A DNA stretch of 64,000 bases from Hyphomicrobiales bacterium (GCA_900473175.1 UCKM01000029.1:38750-102749), one strand, 5' to 3'; positions 30,341 to 39,291 are shown, counted from the first letter of the stretch. The notes: a model not told the origin generated them from the sequence alone. Numbers and translations: made by a program.

Positions 30341-31226
30341 GCCCTTGATGGCCACGCTTATCACCAATCCCGCCACATCAGGTCTTGCACCATCGCTCGG
30401 GATTAAAGCCTCGGCGGCAGTCAATGCAACAGGTCTTTACTGGCTGGCGGATGGAATTGCCTGCGATATCTCGCTCAAGGACGGCACTGATGCAACCGAA
30501 GCCCGGTTCCAACTGGCTGCGGCGCTCGACGGAGCGCCCATCGATATCGTCGTCCAGGATCAGGATGCGAGGCGAAAGAAGATCCTGATCGCCGACATGG
30601 ATTCCACCATGATCCAGCAGGAATGCATCGATGAGCTTGCCGAAGAGGCAGGCCTGCGCGACAAGGTCGCGGCCATAACGGCGCGCGCGATGAATGGTGA
30701 GATCGCCTTCGAACCGGCCTTGCGCGAGCGCGTGGCGCTATTGAAAGGCCTGCCCTACGGCGTAATCGACAAGGTCATTGCCAGCCGGATCACCCTGATG
30801 CCCGGCGGTCCGGAACTGGTACGAACCATGAAGAAGTTCGGTGCCTACACTGCGCTCGTGTCAGGCGGTTTTACGGTCTTTACCCAGCGCATTGCCGATA
30901 TGATCGGTTTTCATGAGAACAGCGCCAACATATTGATCGACAATGGGCAAACGTTGACCGGGGAAGTCAGGGAGCCGATCCTTGGCCGCGAGGCAAAGGT
31001 TGCGGCGCTGCGATCCATTTGCGAGCGTTTCAACCTCTTGCCGCAAGAGGCCATCGCTGTCGGTGACGGGGCAAACGATCTCGGCATGTTGCGGTTGGCC
31101 GGCACAGGTGTCGCCTTGCACGCGAAACCCGTTGTTGCGGAGCAAGCCAGCGTTCGCATCGATCATGGCGACCTGACGGCATTGCTCTATATCCAGGGAT
31201 ATCGCAAGACCGACTTCGTCGTTTGA
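30339..31226 (+). CDS. serB: Phosphoserine phosphatase
   Basis: Last step of serine synthesis. 295 residues from ATG 30339 (a second ATG at 30348 is possible). HAD-superfamily motifs are complete: motif [20 protein letters not shown], motif [12 protein letters not shown], motif III Lys region [14 protein letters not shown] and motif [14 protein letters not shown]. An N-terminal regulatory segment of about 85 residues precedes motif I, as in other SerB proteins of this class. It is divergent from miaA with overlapping start regions and ends four bases before the convergent degP stop. Confidence 0.95.
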   Translation: MPLMATLITNPATSGLAPSLGIKASAAVNATGLYWLADGIACDISLKDGTDATEARFQLAAALDGAPIDIVVQDQDARRKKILIADMDSTMIQQECIDELAEEAGLRDKVAAITARAMNGEIAFEPALRERVALLKGLPYGVIDKVIASRITLMPGGPELVRTMKKFGAYTALVSGGFTVFTQRIADMIGFHENSANILIDNGQTLTGEVREPILGREAKVAALRSICERFNLLPQEAIAVGDGANDLGMLRLAGTGVALHAKPVVAEQASVRIDHGDLTALLYIQGYRKTDFVV

Positions 31227-31230
31227 TCGG

Positions 31231-32784
31231 TCAGTCCATCTGCAATGTGACGAAACGCAGTTCGCCGGTCTTTGATGCAAGCATCAAAAGCGCGTTCTTG
31301 CGGCCCTCGTCACGCAACTTTTCGATCCGCGCCGCAACATCTTCCGGGGTCGAAACCGTTTCCTGCGCAATGTCGACAATGACATCGCCGGCTTCGATAC
31401 GCTTGTTGGCGGCAATCGAATCCTTCTGGACTTCGGTGATGAGAACGCCCTGAACGTCCTTGGCGATACCAAAGGATTTGCGGCTATCCTCATCGAGCGC
31501 ACCGAGCGTCATGCCAAGCACATCGACATCCTGCTTGGCGCCGTCTTCACCCTGTCCGGTCTGGTCGTTCTTCTTGGCTTGCTGATCGCTGTCTTCAAGG
31601 CGGCCAAGCTTCACCTTCACGGTTTGCTCCTTGCCCTTGCGGATAACGACGACATCGACCTCTTTACCGACTGGACTTTCGGCGACGACACGCGGCAGAT
31701 CCTTGACGCTGTTCACGTCCTTGCCATCGAAGCGGGTAATGACATCCCCCGCGAGGATCGAACCATCGGCCACGGGCCCGCCGTCGATGATCCCGGCCAC
31801 CAGAGCTCCCCTGCTCGATTTCATGCCAAGGCTCTCGGCGATATCATCGGTAACGGGCTGAATGCGCACACCAAGCCAGCCGCGTCTTGTCTCGCCGAAC
31901 TCGCGCAGTTGCGCGATAACGCCGGATGCCAGTTCCGCCGGGATGGCAAAGCCAATCCCGATCGATCCACCAGTCGGCGAGATAATGGCGGTATTGATGC
32001 CGATCACCTGGCCGTACATGTCGAAGAGCGGCCCACCGGAATTGCCCCGGTTGATCGCCGCGTCAGTCTGGATGAAATTGTCGTAAGGCCCGGAATTGAT
32101 ATCGCGATTGCGCGCCGAGACAATACCGAGGGTGACCGTACCGCCAAGGCCGAAGGGATTGCCGATTGCCATGACCCAGTCGCCGATGCGGGTCTTCGAC
32201 GAATCGCCGAACTTGACTGCAACGAGCTTGTGCTTCTTCGGATCGACCTTGAGCACGGCAAGGTCGGTCTTGGTGTCCTTGCCGACCAGTTCGGCTTTCA
32301 GCTTCGATCCGTCATTGAAATTGACCTCGATCTCGTCGGCGTCGGCGATCACATGGTTGTTGGTGACGACGATGCCCTGCTCAGCATCGACGACGAAGCC
32401 GGAGCCAAGGGATTGGACTTGATGCGACGGGTTGTTTTCACCGGGCTTCTGCTTGCCGAAATACTCATCGAAGAATTCCTGGAAGGGTGATCCTTCCGGA
32501 ACCTTCGGCATCGGGATGGGCCCCGAGTCGCCATCCTGCCCCTTGACCGTCTGTGATGTCGAGATGTTGACGACGGCGTCGATCAGTCCTTCGGCGAGGT
32601 CAGCAACGGATGCAGGTCCTTGCGCTCTCGGCTGCAGGCTGTTGGGCACGGGTGCGGGTGCAGCCTGGGCCTGGGCCAAAGCCGCGCCGACAGACAAGGG
32701 GGAAAGGCTTGCGGCAGTGAGAGCAATCAGCGCGATTGCTGCAGCGGCAGAACGGAGGACGGTGCGACCAGTATTGAGAACCAT
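31231..32784 (-). CDS. degP: Periplasmic Do-type serine protease
   Basis: 517-residue HtrA protease. The signal peptide ends near AALAQAQA. The catalytic triad is His in VTNNHVIAD, Asp in TDLAVLKVD and Ser in NRGNSGGPLFD. Two PDZ domains follow (about residues 290-385 and 415-515); the first begins RRGWLGVRIQPV. A Pro/Gln-rich linker follows the signal and the LA-loop region contains GSPFQEFFDEYFG. It degrades or refolds damaged envelope proteins. It ends the hflK-hflC-DUF2065-degP series on the minus strand, a common rhizobial order linking envelope quality control. Confidence 0.95.
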   Translation of the reverse strand: MVLNTGRTVLRSAAAAIALIALTAASLSPLSVGAALAQAQAAPAPVPNSLQPRAQGPASVADLAEGLIDAVVNISTSQTVKGQDGDSGPIPMPKVPEGSPFQEFFDEYFGKQKPGENNPSHQVQSLGSGFVVDAEQGIVVTNNHVIADADEIEVNFNDGSKLKAELVGKDTKTDLAVLKVDPKKHKLVAVKFGDSSKTRIGDWVMAIGNPFGLGGTVTLGIVSARNRDINSGPYDNFIQTDAAINRGNSGGPLFDMYGQVIGINTAIISPTGGSIGIGFAIPAELASGVIAQLREFGETRRGWLGVRIQPVTDDIAESLGMKSSRGALVAGIIDGGPVADGSILAGDVITRFDGKDVNSVKDLPRVVAESPVGKEVDVVVIRKGKEQTVKVKLGRLEDSDQQAKKNDQTGQGEDGAKQDVDVLGMTLGALDEDSRKSFGIAKDVQGVLITEVQKDSIAANKRIEAGDVIVDIAQETVSTPEDVAARIEKLRDEGRKNALLMLASKTGELRFVTLQMD

Positions 32785-32891
32785 GCGTTCGGGCCCTTAT
32801 CGGTGAGTTCGGAATAATACAACAGAATGGCCAGAGTAGACAAAAATATGACCACCGACACAAACGTTTGATGACGGCGCGTGTTGCGCCG

Positions 32892-33077
32892 TCATCCGCG
32901 CGCCAGCCAGACGATCGCGACGCCGACCGCTATGGCGGCCACGCCCGCTATGCGCAGAAACCCGTCTGGCTGTTCGCTGACATCACGCGCCATGCGTTTT
33001 GCCAGAAGCGGAAAACAGCCATAGAGCAGCCCCTCGAAGACAAGGAACAGCCCTACGGCATCCAGAAAGTCGACCAT
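32892..33077 (-). CDS. DUF2065-family small membrane protein
   Basis: 61 residues with two hydrophobic helices (FLDAVGLFLVFEGLLYGCFP and IAGVAAIAVGVAIVWLA) around a short charged loop. This is the DUF2065/YjeT pattern, a family regularly found beside hflK-hflC. The ATG lies 12 bases after the hflC stop. Function is unknown; neighbourhood suggests a link to the HflKC complex. Confidence 0.85.
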   Translation of the reverse strand: MVDFLDAVGLFLVFEGLLYGCFPLLAKRMARDVSEQPDGFLRIAGVAAIAVGVAIVWLARG

Positions 33078-33089
33078 AAGCGACCGCCC

Positions 33090-34037
33090 CTATTGTGGGG
33101 CGGTTTTGGGTGCGGTCGACACTGGCGGCGTTGCACCGCTCACGGGAGGAAGGGTCCCGTTGGAGTCCTGGAAATAGCGGAAGAACTCGGAATTGGGCGA
33201 AAGCACCATCGTCGTTCCGGTATTGTCCAAGGCGGTGCCATAAGCCGTCATCGAACGGTAGAAGGCAAAGAAGTCCGGATCCTTCGAGAAGACTTCAGCA
33301 AAGATACGGCTGCGCTCGCCTTCACCCTCGCCTCGGGCGATTTCCGATTCCTTGCGGGCTTCCGCGATGATCTCCACCACCTGACGATCCGCGATCGCCT
33401 TGATGCGCTGTGCCGCTTCACGGCCACGGGCACGCAGACGTTCAGCCTCCGCCAGACGTTCGGCCTTCATGCGGTCGAAGGTCTGCTGCGAAACTTCCTG
33501 TGTCAGATCCGTCCGGCGGATGCGCACGTCGGTGATTTGCAGTCCGAGCGATTCAGCGTCGGGACGCAGTTGCTCACGAACCTCATGCATCATGCCGGCG
33601 CGCTCGTCAGACAGCGCCGCTTCAAAGCCGCGCAGACCATAGACACCGCGCAATGCCGCGTCGAGACGGGTGCGCAAGCGGGCCTCAGCCAGCGTTACGT
33701 CGCCGGATACGGTTTGGCGGAATTTGCGCGGATCGGTGATCTGATAAACGAGAAAGGCATCGACTTCGTAGAACTTGCCGCCCGAAACCTGAACCCGGAT
33801 ATTGTCGAGTTCGAAGCTCAAAAGCCGGTCTTCGATCAGCTGGACATTGTCAGCCTCGATGAAACCGAACGGCAGCTTGAAATAGATGCCGGGGCTGGAC
33901 TTCACATCGACGATCTCGCCGAAGCGCAGGACGATAGCCTGCTGGCCGGCACGGACAACGAAGATCGAGGAGTAGATGAGCAGCGCGATCAGCGCGATGA
34001 GGCCAGCCATAAGCGGGAGACGATTCTGGTTCATCAT
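33090..34037 (-). CDS. hflC: HflC protease modulator
   Basis: 315-residue SPFH (stomatin/prohibitin) protein, anchored by one N-terminal helix (LMAGLIALIALLIYSSIFVV) with the rest in the periplasm. With HflK it forms the ring that modulates FtsH. Marks are VRAGQQAIVLRFGEIVDV, RLRTRLDAALRGVYGLRGFE and the coiled region RLRARGREAAQRIKAIADR. The start overlaps the hflK stop by four bases. A Pro/Thr-rich tail (PPVSGATPPVSTAPKTAP) closes it. Confidence 0.96.
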   Translation of the reverse strand: MMNQNRLPLMAGLIALIALLIYSSIFVVRAGQQAIVLRFGEIVDVKSSPGIYFKLPFGFIEADNVQLIEDRLLSFELDNIRVQVSGGKFYEVDAFLVYQITDPRKFRQTVSGDVTLAEARLRTRLDAALRGVYGLRGFEAALSDERAGMMHEVREQLRPDAESLGLQITDVRIRRTDLTQEVSQQTFDRMKAERLAEAERLRARGREAAQRIKAIADRQVVEIIAEARKESEIARGEGEGERSRIFAEVFSKDPDFFAFYRSMTAYGTALDNTGTTMVLSPNSEFFRYFQDSNGTLPPVSGATPPVSTAPKTAPQ

Positions 34038-35137
34038 TTCGCCCCCTCGGCGGCCGGCCGCTGCTGCTGCTTGGTGATTTCCTGCAACGGAAGGTAGGGC
34101 ACGACGCCCTGGCCACTCTGGTCGACAATCACTTTATTGGAGTCCTTCAGGACACGCTCCATTGTTTCGAGGAACAGACGCTTGCGGGTGACTTCCGGGG
34201 CTTTGACGTATTGGTCATACACCGAGGTAAAGCGCTGTGCCTCACCCTGTGCTTCCTGCACGATGCGGTTCTTGTAGGCTGCCGCATCCTCGCGGATTTG
34301 CGCGCCTTCACCGCGGGCCTGACCGAGCTTCTGGTTGGAATATTGATTGGATTCCTCGACGAAGCGGTCTTCATCCTGCTCGGCACGCTGAACCTCGTCG
34401 AAGGCATCGGCGACCTCGCGCGGCGGTGCCGCATCTTCGATCGATACGGCGTTGATCTGAATGCCGGCGCCATAGTCATCGAGCGTCTTCTGGATGATGC
34501 CACGAACGTCGTTAGCGATCCCGGCACGGTTGTCGCGGAAAATGTCCTGGGCAGGACTGCGGCCGACGATTTCGCGCATGGCGCTTTCGGAAACCTGCTG
34601 GACGAGGTTTTCCGGGTTCTCGACATGGAAGAGATAGGCAACGGGATCCGAGACGCGGTAAAGCACCGAGAACTGCACGTCGACGATGTTCTGGTCGCCG
34701 GAAAGCATCAGGCCTTCCTTGGCGCCGCGCGCACCCTGCCCGCCAATATTCTTCTGTTTCTCGACGATCTCGACCTTTTCATAGGATTCGATCGGCCAGA
34801 AATGGAAGTGCAGGCCAGGCTCCGCGATATCGGGCTTCGGCTTGCCGAAGCGCAGTTCCACGGCGCGCTCATCGGGTTGAACCGTATAGATCGACTGAAA
34901 CAGCCAGAAAGCAACAAGGGCAAGGGCTGCGATACCCCAGAATGCCGGACTGCCACCGGAGCCGCCTGGCAGCGCCTGACGCAAACGATCCTGGCCCCGG
35001 CGGAGGATGTCTTCAAGGTCGGGTGGATTGCCGCCACCGCCCCCTTGCGGCTTTTGACCCCAAGGGCCACCGCCGCCACTATTGTTACCGCCGCCACCCC
35101 ATGGGCCGCCGCCGCCGTTCTGATTACTCCAGGGCAT
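34034..35137 (-). CDS. hflK: HflK protease modulator
   Basis: 367-residue SPFH protein. A Gly/Asn-rich cytoplasmic N-terminus (about residues 1-45) is followed by one membrane helix (FWGIAALALVAFWLFQSIY), then VQPDERAVELRFGKP and a long coiled region ending in the periplasm. It partners HflC. The ATG has AGGTAGGA upstream. The 191 bases before it (to folA) contain no other gene; this is presumably the hflKC promoter. Confidence 0.95.
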   Translation of the reverse strand: MPWSNQNGGGGPWGGGGNNSGGGGPWGQKPQGGGGGNPPDLEDILRRGQDRLRQALPGGSGGSPAFWGIAALALVAFWLFQSIYTVQPDERAVELRFGKPKPDIAEPGLHFHFWPIESYEKVEIVEKQKNIGGQGARGAKEGLMLSGDQNIVDVQFSVLYRVSDPVAYLFHVENPENLVQQVSESAMREIVGRSPAQDIFRDNRAGIANDVRGIIQKTLDDYGAGIQINAVSIEDAAPPREVADAFDEVQRAEQDEDRFVEESNQYSNQKLGQARGEGAQIREDAAAYKNRIVQEAQGEAQRFTSVYDQYVKAPEVTRKRLFLETMERVLKDSNKVIVDQSGQGVVPYLPLQEITKQQQRPAAEGAK

Positions 35138-35328
35138 TCCTACCTCATAATTTGAACGAAAAGCGCCACCCCGTGGCCTCCTCCCGCTAATCCAACTTCC
35201 CGTTTATAGGGATGGCGGGCTCCGCTTTCAACGAGCGCGGTCGCTTTTCGGGCGAAATTGGTAAAAAGCCAAACGATTATGGCCCCTTATCACAATAATT
35301 TCATACAGGCTGCAATGTGCTTCGCGCG

Positions 35329-35829
35329 TCAGCGGCGCTCATAAATGGCAAAGCGTGTCGGATAATTATCCTTTTCGCCTGCCGGGAGGTCCTCACTGGA
35401 GATTTCCTCCCAAATCTTTGGGTCGATGGGAGGAAAATGCGCGTCCCCATCAATCTCGGCCAATACCCACGTCACGTAGAGCCTGTCGACCCTGTTCAGG
35501 GTCTGGCGAAAAATCTCGCCGCCCCCGATGATGCAAATCTCGTTGACCTTGTCGGCACCGGCATGGCCACCGGCGACGACAAGAGCTTCATCCACAGAAC
35601 GTACCGCGACGACGCCTTCCACGGCGAAGGCAGGATCGCGGGTGACGACAATATTGGTGCGGCCAGCCAGCGGACGGCCGAGCGAATCCCAGGTCTTGCG
35701 GCCCATGATGATCGGCTTGCCCATTGTGGTCGCCTTGAATCGCTTCAGATCCGAGGACAGGCGCCAAGGCAGGCCGTTCTCACGGCCGATCACGCCGTTC
35801 TGGGCGATCGCAACAACAAAACTGATCAC
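35329..35829 (-). CDS. folA: Dihydrofolate reductase
   Basis: NADPH-dependent reduction of dihydrofolate, restoring the cofactor consumed by ThyA. 166 residues, chromosomal type: FVVAIAQNGVIGRENGLPWRL at the N-terminus, DLKRFKATTMGKPIIMGRKTW, LAGRTNIVVTRD and CIIGGGEIF. The start is GTG at 35829, sharing one base with the TAG of the upstream unknown gene. It thus appears translationally coupled to a gene of foreign character inserted between thyA and folA. Confidence 0.96.
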   Translation of the reverse strand: MISFVVAIAQNGVIGRENGLPWRLSSDLKRFKATTMGKPIIMGRKTWDSLGRPLAGRTNIVVTRDPAFAVEGVVAVRSVDEALVVAGGHAGADKVNEICIIGGGEIFRQTLNRVDRLYVTWVLAEIDGDAHFPPIDPKIWEEISSEDLPAGEKDNYPTRFAIYERR

Positions 35830-36224
35830 TAAGCTGCCAACCTGTGGATGAGTGCGTCCTCGACATAGATTCCATTAATCAGGTTATTTGAGAACCTCAG
35901 TTCGCTAGTGCCATCCACCCGCACAACGTTCTTGAGCCCCGCTATCAAGGGATCATCCGCCCCTGTAATCCGGACGTTTGAAAGATCCAGGATGTTGTCT
36001 TCGAGGTGTTCTCGCCGCCATTGCGATATCAGTGTTGCTGCTTCCAGATACTTTTTCTCAAGATCTTTATTGGGGCCCTTATAGGCAACGACCAGCTTCC
36101 ACTTTTCGGCATCAGTCAAAAACAACCACAGCGCCGCGACGACGCCAAAACCGCCTTGGTCAAGGATTTTTATTAGACGCAAGCCCGCGTCGACATCTGA
36201 TCTTACCAATACTGTTGCAGCCAT
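35829..36224 (-). CDS. Unknown protein paired with HEPN gene
   Basis: 131-residue soluble protein of unknown function: SDVDAGLRLIKILDQGGFGV followed by VAALWLFLTDAEKWKLVVAY. Its start overlaps the HEPN gene end by 22 bases, and its stop shares a base with the folA GTG. I have an impression of a family often annotated only as hypothetical beside HEPN genes, but cannot verify it here. Base composition is lower in G+C than the neighbours. It may be an antitoxin-like or sensor partner; that is inference. Confidence 0.7.
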   Translation of the reverse strand: MAATVLVRSDVDAGLRLIKILDQGGFGVVAALWLFLTDAEKWKLVVAYKGPNKDLEKKYLEAATLISQWRREHLEDNILDLSNVRITGADDPLIAGLKNVVRVDGTSELRFSNNLINGIYVEDALIHRLAA

Positions 36225-36592
36225 CGAAATACTCCGTCCGTCTCGTCCAACATTGCATTGCGCATGGCCGTGGCACGAAACACGTCAATGATATCGTATC
36301 TTGCCTCTTCTGACCAATCCGAAACGGCTGACCAATGGGCATGAAACGCTGGCGATTTGTCCCTTTGGTCCTTAAGCGCGGCATCCAGACTGGCGAGCCT
36401 AATGAGCTTTTCCAAATCATGACTGTACACATCGTTTACGAATTTCTTGTCAGGTATCGCGTCAGATCGGAAGACACCGGCAATCCGGGCCTTTATCGCA
36501 ATCTCGGCAGCATACCCGAACAAGTAGAAAGCGTTACTATGTCTACCATGATTGAATAGGATGTTTTGCATCATCGAGCTTGGTCTGCGCAA
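36203..36592 (-). CDS. HEPN-domain protein
   Basis: About 125 residues. The first helices, ILFNHGRHSNAFYLFGYAAE followed by IAIKARIAG, match the HEPN pattern of nucleotide-binding or RNase-related helical domains, and VYSHDLEKLIRLA fits its second conserved helix. No clear R-x(4-6)-H RNase motif is visible, so nuclease activity is doubtful. Start is uncertain: TTG 36592, or ATG 36574/36571 (none with a strong ribosome binding site). It begins within 50 bases of the thyA stop in the same frame. G+C is lower than in surrounding genes. Confidence 0.75.
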   Translation of the reverse strand: MRRPSSMMQNILFNHGRHSNAFYLFGYAAEIAIKARIAGVFRSDAIPDKKFVNDVYSHDLEKLIRLASLDAALKDQRDKSPAFHAHWSAVSDWSEEARYDIIDVFRATAMRNAMLDETDGVFRWLQQYW

Positions 36593-36619
36593 TTGCTTGC
36601 AGGTCAGTGCGAGACAATA

Positions 36620-37414
36620 TCATACCGCAATCGGCGCCTTGATGCTGGGTTCTGCGACATAATCTACAAGCCTGAAATCGTCATATTTGAAGGCAAAGAG
36701 ATCCGTCACCTCGGGATTGATCAGCATTTCCGGCAACGGGCCAGGAGTGCGGGTCAGTTGCTGCTTCGCCTGCTCAAAATGATTGGCGTAAAGATGCGCA
36801 TCGCCGAGCGTATGAACAAAGTCGCCGGGCTCAAGGCCGGTTACCTGCGCGACCATCATGGTCAACAGCGCATAGGAAGCGATATTGAACGGCACGCCGA
36901 GGAAGATATCCGCCGAACGTTGATAGAGCTGGCACGACAGGCGGCCGTTTGACACATAGAACTGGAACAGGCAGTGGCAGGGTGGAAGCGCCATCTCGTC
37001 GACGAGCGCCGGGTTCCACGCCGAGACAATCAGACGGCGTGAATTGGGATTGTGGCGTATCGCATTCAAAAGATTGGCAATCTGGTCGATATGACGGCCG
37101 TCAGGCGCGGGCCAGGACCGCCACTGATAGCCGTAGACCGGCCCAAGGTCGCCATTTTCGTCGGCCCACTCGTCCCAGATGGTAACGCCGTTGTCCTTCA
37201 GATAGGCGATGTTGGTGTCGCCCTTCAAAAACCACAGCAACTCATGAATGATGGACTTCAGATGAAGCTTCTTCGTTGTCAGCAGCGGAAATCCCGCACC
37301 AAGGTCAAACCGCATCTGATAACCGAAAACGGATCGCGTGCCGGTGCCGGTCCGGTCACCACGATCGGCACCCGTGTCGAGCACGTGCTGGAGAAGGTCA
37401 AGATAAGTGCGCAT
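36620..37414 (-). CDS. thyA: Thymidylate synthase
   Basis: Makes dTMP from dUMP using methylene-tetrahydrofolate. 264 residues, full length. Marks are [33 protein letters not shown], the catalytic Cys in [14 protein letters not shown], and [20 protein letters not shown]. It heads the minus-strand series thyA, HEPN gene, unknown gene, folA, which keeps the functionally linked thyA and folA in one probable transcript despite the two inserted genes. Confidence 0.98.
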   Translation of the reverse strand: MRTYLDLLQHVLDTGADRGDRTGTGTRSVFGYQMRFDLGAGFPLLTTKKLHLKSIIHELLWFLKGDTNIAYLKDNGVTIWDEWADENGDLGPVYGYQWRSWPAPDGRHIDQIANLLNAIRHNPNSRRLIVSAWNPALVDEMALPPCHCLFQFYVSNGRLSCQLYQRSADIFLGVPFNIASYALLTMMVAQVTGLEPGDFVHTLGDAHLYANHFEQAKQQLTRTPGPLPEMLINPEVTDLFAFKYDDFRLVDYVAEPSIKAPIAV

Positions 37415-37477
37415 GCCTTATCTTTAGCAGATTCGACAAACGATACACCACTCGAACTTGGGCAAAAGTTCCAATAA

Positions 37478-37505
37478 AAAATCCCCAGCAATCGCCGGGG
37501 ATTCC
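37478..37505 (-). terminator. Terminator after DUF2853 gene
   Basis: On the minus strand GGAATCCCC and GGGGATT pair around an 8-9 base loop and are followed by TTTTTTATT. It lies 25 bases beyond the stop of the DUF2853 gene and before thyA. Confidence 0.75.
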
Positions 37506-37529
37506 AAAGAATGCCTTGAATCTCGATGA

Positions 37530-37841
37530 TCAGAGACTGCCGAGCACGCCCAGCGCTTTGGCTGTCAGGTAATAGAAGGTCACACGACTCTTTGTGTTGT
37601 CGGCTTTCATGGCCGCGCACACCGATTCGATGGCCGTATCCGCCTTGGCGACGTCGGTGATGCCGAGCTTCTTTTCCACCCAGTTGGTCCGCACGCGCTT
37701 CAATTCGTCCGGGTCCGTGCAGGAGACCAGCGATGAATCGCGGTTGCGCAGGGCAATTCCGAGATGCTTGACGATTTTTGCAACTGTCGCCTCATCAGCA
37801 GCCGCATCGTAATGACGTACATCCTTCAAATAGTCAGTCAT
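37530..37841 (-). CDS. DUF2853-family protein
   Basis: 103 residues matching the DUF2853 family in length and motifs: YLKDVRHYDAAADEATVAKI near the start, ALRNRDSSLVSCTDPDEL, and NWVEKKLG followed by a helix. It is a small helical cytoplasmic protein of unknown function. It stands alone with its own terminator. The start ATG 37841 gives the family's usual N-terminus. Confidence 0.85.
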   Translation of the reverse strand: MTDYLKDVRHYDAAADEATVAKIVKHLGIALRNRDSSLVSCTDPDELKRVRTNWVEKKLGITDVAKADTAIESVCAAMKADNTKSRVTFYYLTAKALGVLGSL

Positions 37842-37988
37842 GGAAAATCCCCTGATTGCTGGTTGAAATGCCCGGCATTACAACCTCCCTGAGAAGTGAA
37901 GACACCGCACAAATCGAAAGATGCGTGAGGCGATGACTCTTTAACGACTCGAAACATTCCCCAGCATCGTTTCCAAGTCAATCCACTC

Positions 37989-38017
37989 TTTCAATTCAAT
38001 AAAACAGGTTCTATATA
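37989..38017 (+). promoter_or_regulatory. Likely ssrA promoter
   Basis: TATATA at 38012-38017 is a good -10 element, with a weak TTTCAA 17 bases upstream. Transcription would begin close to 38024, where the first tmRNA stem (GCTGGC-TTCG-GCCAGC) starts. Confidence 0.45.
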
Positions 38018-38018
38018 A

Positions 38019-38345
38019 GTGCTGCTGGCTTCGGCCAGCTATGGTGATAAACGGACGATGCAATAAGCCCATTGGACCCGGGGGCAGTACCCGGCGCCTC
38101 CACCACAATGCAGCCGCAGGCGCTGCCTTGTGGCGGGGGCGAAACAGGATCGACAAGGGTGTAAAGATCGAACTTTTGCCCGGCATTGTACCACCGTTAT
38201 CGGGCTAACTCAGTAGTTGCAAACGACAACTATGCGGAAGCACGTCTCGCCGCTTAATGCGGTGCGATAGCTTCAAATCAAGTCCTAGGGGTTCGCACTT
38301 CTAGGCGGGGTTCGGAGGCACCTGGCAACAGAAGCCTCCACTCTT
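38019..38345 (+). ncRNA. ssrA: Circularly permuted (two-piece) tmRNA
   Basis: Trans-translation RNA in the permuted alphaproteobacterial form. The acceptor piece comes first: stem GCTGGC-TTCG-GCCAGC, then a T-arm-like region, ending CGCCTCC-ACCA at 38105. A spacer of 29 bases follows. The coding piece starts at 38135 with GGGGGCGAAACAGGATCGAC, whose first seven bases pair with CGCCTCC. The tag frame at 38219-38257 reads ANDNYAEARLAA and stops at TAA. A terminal GGAGGC/GCCTCC stem lies at 38314-38340. The outer ends are approximate; processing removes the spacer. Confidence 0.97.
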
Positions 38346-38438
38346 CGCTCCCAAATTCATCTGCTCAGATCATCAGGCCCTTCATGCGGGCCACCGCCGA
38401 TTCACGCCATACTTGACTCGGCCGGCTGAAGGGCGTAA

Positions 38439-38470
38439 TAAACCATCAAGTTAAATAACCATCTGGTTTA
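38439..38470. promoter_or_regulatory. Inverted repeat upstream of arsR-type gene
   Basis: TAAACCA (38439-38445) and TGGTTTA (38464-38470) are perfect arms, with the heptamer AACCATC repeated directly at 38441 and 38457. The site ends 7 bases before the regulator's ATG, a typical place for ArsR autorepression. Confidence 0.45.
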
Positions 38471-38477
38471 CCACAAA

Positions 38478-38819
38478 ATGACGCCTGATCGACTCGACCA
38501 TATCTTTTCGGCTCTCGCAGATCCGACGCGCCGCGCAATCCTTGCAAGGCTTGCACTTGGCACGACCTCGGTGAGCGAACTTGCCGAGCCCTTCGAGATG
38601 TCGGGGCCAGCGGTCACCAAGCACCTCAAGGTCCTCGAACGCGCCGGCCTGATCATTCGTGGCCGCGAAGCGCAATGGAGGCCTTGCAGCCTCAACGCCG
38701 CGCCGCTGAAGCAAGCCACTGACTGGCTCGATCACTACCGGCAGTTCTGGGAAGCAAGCTTCGACCGCCTGGAAGAGTATTTGCAGGAGGTGCAGACAAA
38801 TGGAGAGAAAGATGTCTGA
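38478..38819 (+). CDS. ArsR-family winged-helix regulator
   Basis: 113 residues: IFSALADPTRRAILARLALGTTSVSELAEPFEMSGPAVTKHLKVLERAGLI is a textbook ArsR helix-turn-helix. No metal-binding Cys pair (CVC) is present. This non-metal type is usually followed by an SRPBCC gene, as here, and represses its own operon. The next ATG lies inside this gene (20-base overlap), so the two are coupled. Confidence 0.92.
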   Translation: MTPDRLDHIFSALADPTRRAILARLALGTTSVSELAEPFEMSGPAVTKHLKVLERAGLIIRGREAQWRPCSLNAAPLKQATDWLDHYRQFWEASFDRLEEYLQEVQTNGEKDV

Positions 38820-39291
38820 GACCAACACAGCTCACGTGACGAATGACACAGCCGGCCGCGTCCTTACGATCAGGCGTGTTTTCAATGCGCCCCCTGCCCT
38901 CGTCTTCGATGCCTTTGCCGATCCGAAGCGCATGCTGCAGTGGATGGGTCCGCGCGACTATCCGGCAAGCTATGTGGAAGCCGATTTGAGGGTTGGCGGC
39001 AAGTGGCGCGCCTGCCTCGACTCTGCCGCCAGCGGCGAGAAGCTTTGGCATGGCGGCGTCTATCAGGAGATCGTCCCGCACAAGCGGCTTGCGTTCACAT
39101 TCGCCTGGGACCAGGCAGACGGCCGCGCGGGTAATGAAACCCTCGTGCATATCACGTTCGAACCCCAGGACGAGAAAACGTTGATGACCTTTCGTCAGAG
39201 CATCTTCGATACGGTTGAAAATTGCAGCGGCCACGAGAAGGGCTGGAACAGCGCTTTCGATCGCCTCGAAGAACTCCTCGCGCAGGAATAG
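38800..39291 (+). CDS. SRPBCC/AHSA1-type ligand-binding protein
   Basis: 163 residues with the START/AHSA1 layout: LTIRRVFNAPPALVFDAFADPKRMLQWMGPRDYP, GGKWRACLDS and a C-terminal helix GWNSAFDRLEELL. Such proteins bind hydrophobic ligands; none is known here. AGGAGG lies nine bases before ATG 38800, and a second ATG at 38812 is also possible. It is the middle gene of an arsR-SRPBCC-DUF899 cassette found in many soil bacteria. Confidence 0.88.
   Translation: MERKMSETNTAHVTNDTAGRVLTIRRVFNAPPALVFDAFADPKRMLQWMGPRDYPASYVEADLRVGGKWRACLDSAASGEKLWHGGVYQEIVPHKRLAFTFAWDQADGRAGNETLVHITFEPQDEKTLMTFRQSIFDTVENCSGHEKGWNSAFDRLEELLAQE

Noticed and set aside
37941..38186. 81-codon minus-strand frame
   Set aside because: It lies over the tmRNA acceptor piece and promoter; the RNA gene explains the conserved sequence.
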